Source of the DNA: Methyloligella halotolerans
Lineage (GTDB): Bacteria > Pseudomonadota > Alphaproteobacteria > Rhizobiales > Methyloligellaceae
DNA: 64,000 nt
Assembly: GCF_001708935.1 (NCBI RefSeq)
Contig: NZ_MASI01000005.1
Location: forward strand, 62,001 to 126,000
Direction: 5' to 3'
Under the pieces are notes generated by a model. It was not told the origin of the DNA, did no database searches, and saw nothing but the letters and a program-made list of their open reading frames with translations. Below, in pieces: positions 63,296 to 64,000 of the stretch. Numbering within the stretch: the first letter of the stretch is position 1; each line of letters opens with the position of its first letter. Both the position numbers and the translations under genes were made by a program.

Positions 63296-63442
63296 CATCG
63301 GGCGATACTTGCGCTTTCAAGCCGCTGCGCGACGGCTTCCCGTGGCTTGTACCCCCGCGTCCACCCCACATATTCAATGAAGGGCGGGCAGCGGGACGAG
63401 ACTTTTTCGGAATGCCACTCGCGTTCCGGAAGGATGGAAGCC

Positions 63443-63814
63443 ATGAAGTCGAGATTGATAATTGCCGGCGCCATCGCTTTCGGCGTCATCGTCGCGGGAC
63501 CGCCGACCGTCACCCCTGCGTTTGCGGCGAACGGCCCCGAGGCCCAGACCAAGCAGCAGGAGCGCCTTCTGCGCCAGGAGCGTAAGGCGCAGCGCCGCGC
63601 GCAAAGACAGATCCAGCGACAGCGCCGTCAGGAAGACTTCGCCGAGCAGGAAAGCCGCCGGGAAGCCTTCGACGAACGTCAGGACGACCGGTTCGACGAT
63701 CCGTTCTTCGACCGGCGTGCCTATTGGAATTGGCGCTATGGACCGTACGGAGACCCCTTCTACGACCCCTATTTCGGCGTCCCGCCTGGTGGTGATCGTC
63801 AGGGGACGTCGTAG
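63443..63814 (+). CDS. Exported Arg/Gln-rich hypothetical protein
   Basis: From ATG 63443 (GGAAGG 9 nt upstream) the protein of about 123 residues has a signal peptide (LIIAGAIAFGVIVAGPPTVTPAFA). A highly charged helix of type QERLLRQERKAQRRAQRQIQRQRRQEDFAEQE is followed by an aromatic region (FFDRRAYWNWRYGPYGDPFYDPYFGVPPGG). The Tyr/Pro/Gly end suggests a surface or cell-wall-associated protein. No family recognised. Confidence 0.65.
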   Translation: MKSRLIIAGAIAFGVIVAGPPTVTPAFAANGPEAQTKQQERLLRQERKAQRRAQRQIQRQRRQEDFAEQESRREAFDERQDDRFDDPFFDRRAYWNWRYGPYGDPFYDPYFGVPPGGDRQGTS

Positions 63815-63933
63815 AAAAAGCCGAGAGGTTCTGAAACTGAATCTTCAACTGTCTCGGGTAGCTTTGGCCAAAACAACGTATCGGCCAGGGATCAAACCAA
63901 CTAGTCTGGCGTTATAGAGGCAGGGAGATTTTC

Positions 63934-64000
63934 ATGACCAAACGAATATTAGCAGCAACGACCTTCGCTATGGCAGCCGCGCTGATCGCGGTCACCGCCA
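63934..64000 (+). CDS. Exported protein, partial at right edge
   Basis: ATG 63934 follows a GGCAGGGAG ribosome site. The 22 visible residues (MTKRILAATTFAMAAALIAVTA) are a signal peptide. The rest is beyond the window. Confidence 0.6.
   Translation, partial: MTKRILAATTFAMAAALIAVTA

Overview
The window is a high-GC chromosomal segment of an alphaproteobacterium, most likely of the order Hyphomicrobiales (Rhizobiales). The evidence is family content: an RcGTA-like gene transfer agent cluster, a MucR/Ros zinc-finger regulator, a DnaA-C-terminal-like protein beside a DUF6456 protein, DUF1491, DUF5330, a TIGR03808 TAT protein, an ELM1-like protein, a heterodimeric methylmalonyl-CoA mutase, and rhizobial-type intergenic palindromes. 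The genus cannot be named from the sequence alone. No tRNA, rRNA or CRISPR array was seen.

Layout. (1) 1-9.9 kb, minus strand: the head and proximal-tail half of a gene transfer agent (small and large terminase, portal, small membrane protein, protease, capsid, connectors, tail terminator, major tail protein, tail chaperones). It stops in a truncated tape-measure gene and no distal-tail genes follow; a secreted host-type protein lies next to it at the window edge. Intergenic palindromic repeats have accumulated between the GTA genes. (2) 10.97-16.65 kb: two different cargo-carrying IS1595-family elements in tandem. They share an 8-bp target duplication, present three times, and their transposases lie at the outer edges with unrelated cargo in the middle. 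(3) 16.7-28.3 kb: host genes, including a PBP1A-type penicillin-binding protein, a DUF1214/DUF1254 pair, a DivJ/PdhS-like histidine kinase, SufE, a DUF6456 protein and a DnaA-C-like protein. (4) 28.34-31.37 kb: a third IS1595-family element carrying a HEPN-like protein, a DUF3800 protein and a small basic protein. (5) 31.5-64 kb: host core genes. These include mucR, msrB, oligopeptidase B, sodB, a HerA-like ATPase, the mutA-mutB-meaB operon, pcp-like, a TAT beta-helix protein, an Lrp regulator, trxB, an aminotransferase, DUF892, a histone-like protein, a formate/nitrite-type transporter, uvrB and several small membrane proteins.

Two themes run across the window. First, at least ten conserved reading frames (MOSC, GTA protease leader, PBP1A, SufE, HEPN-like, MsrB, oligopeptidase B twice, TrxB, UvrB tail) are each broken by loss of one base, mostly one G or C of a short run. 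The two halves fuse exactly when that base is restored. This looks more like residual assembly error than real gene decay, and coordinates of those genes should be read that way.

Second, the three IS1595 elements each combine one transposase, one very small Lys/Pro-rich protein and different cargo. Two of the three carry proteins with a HEPN-style R-x4-H motif. This is the best candidate in the window for an undescribed system: a family of mobile elements that shuttles small, possibly defensive, cassettes.
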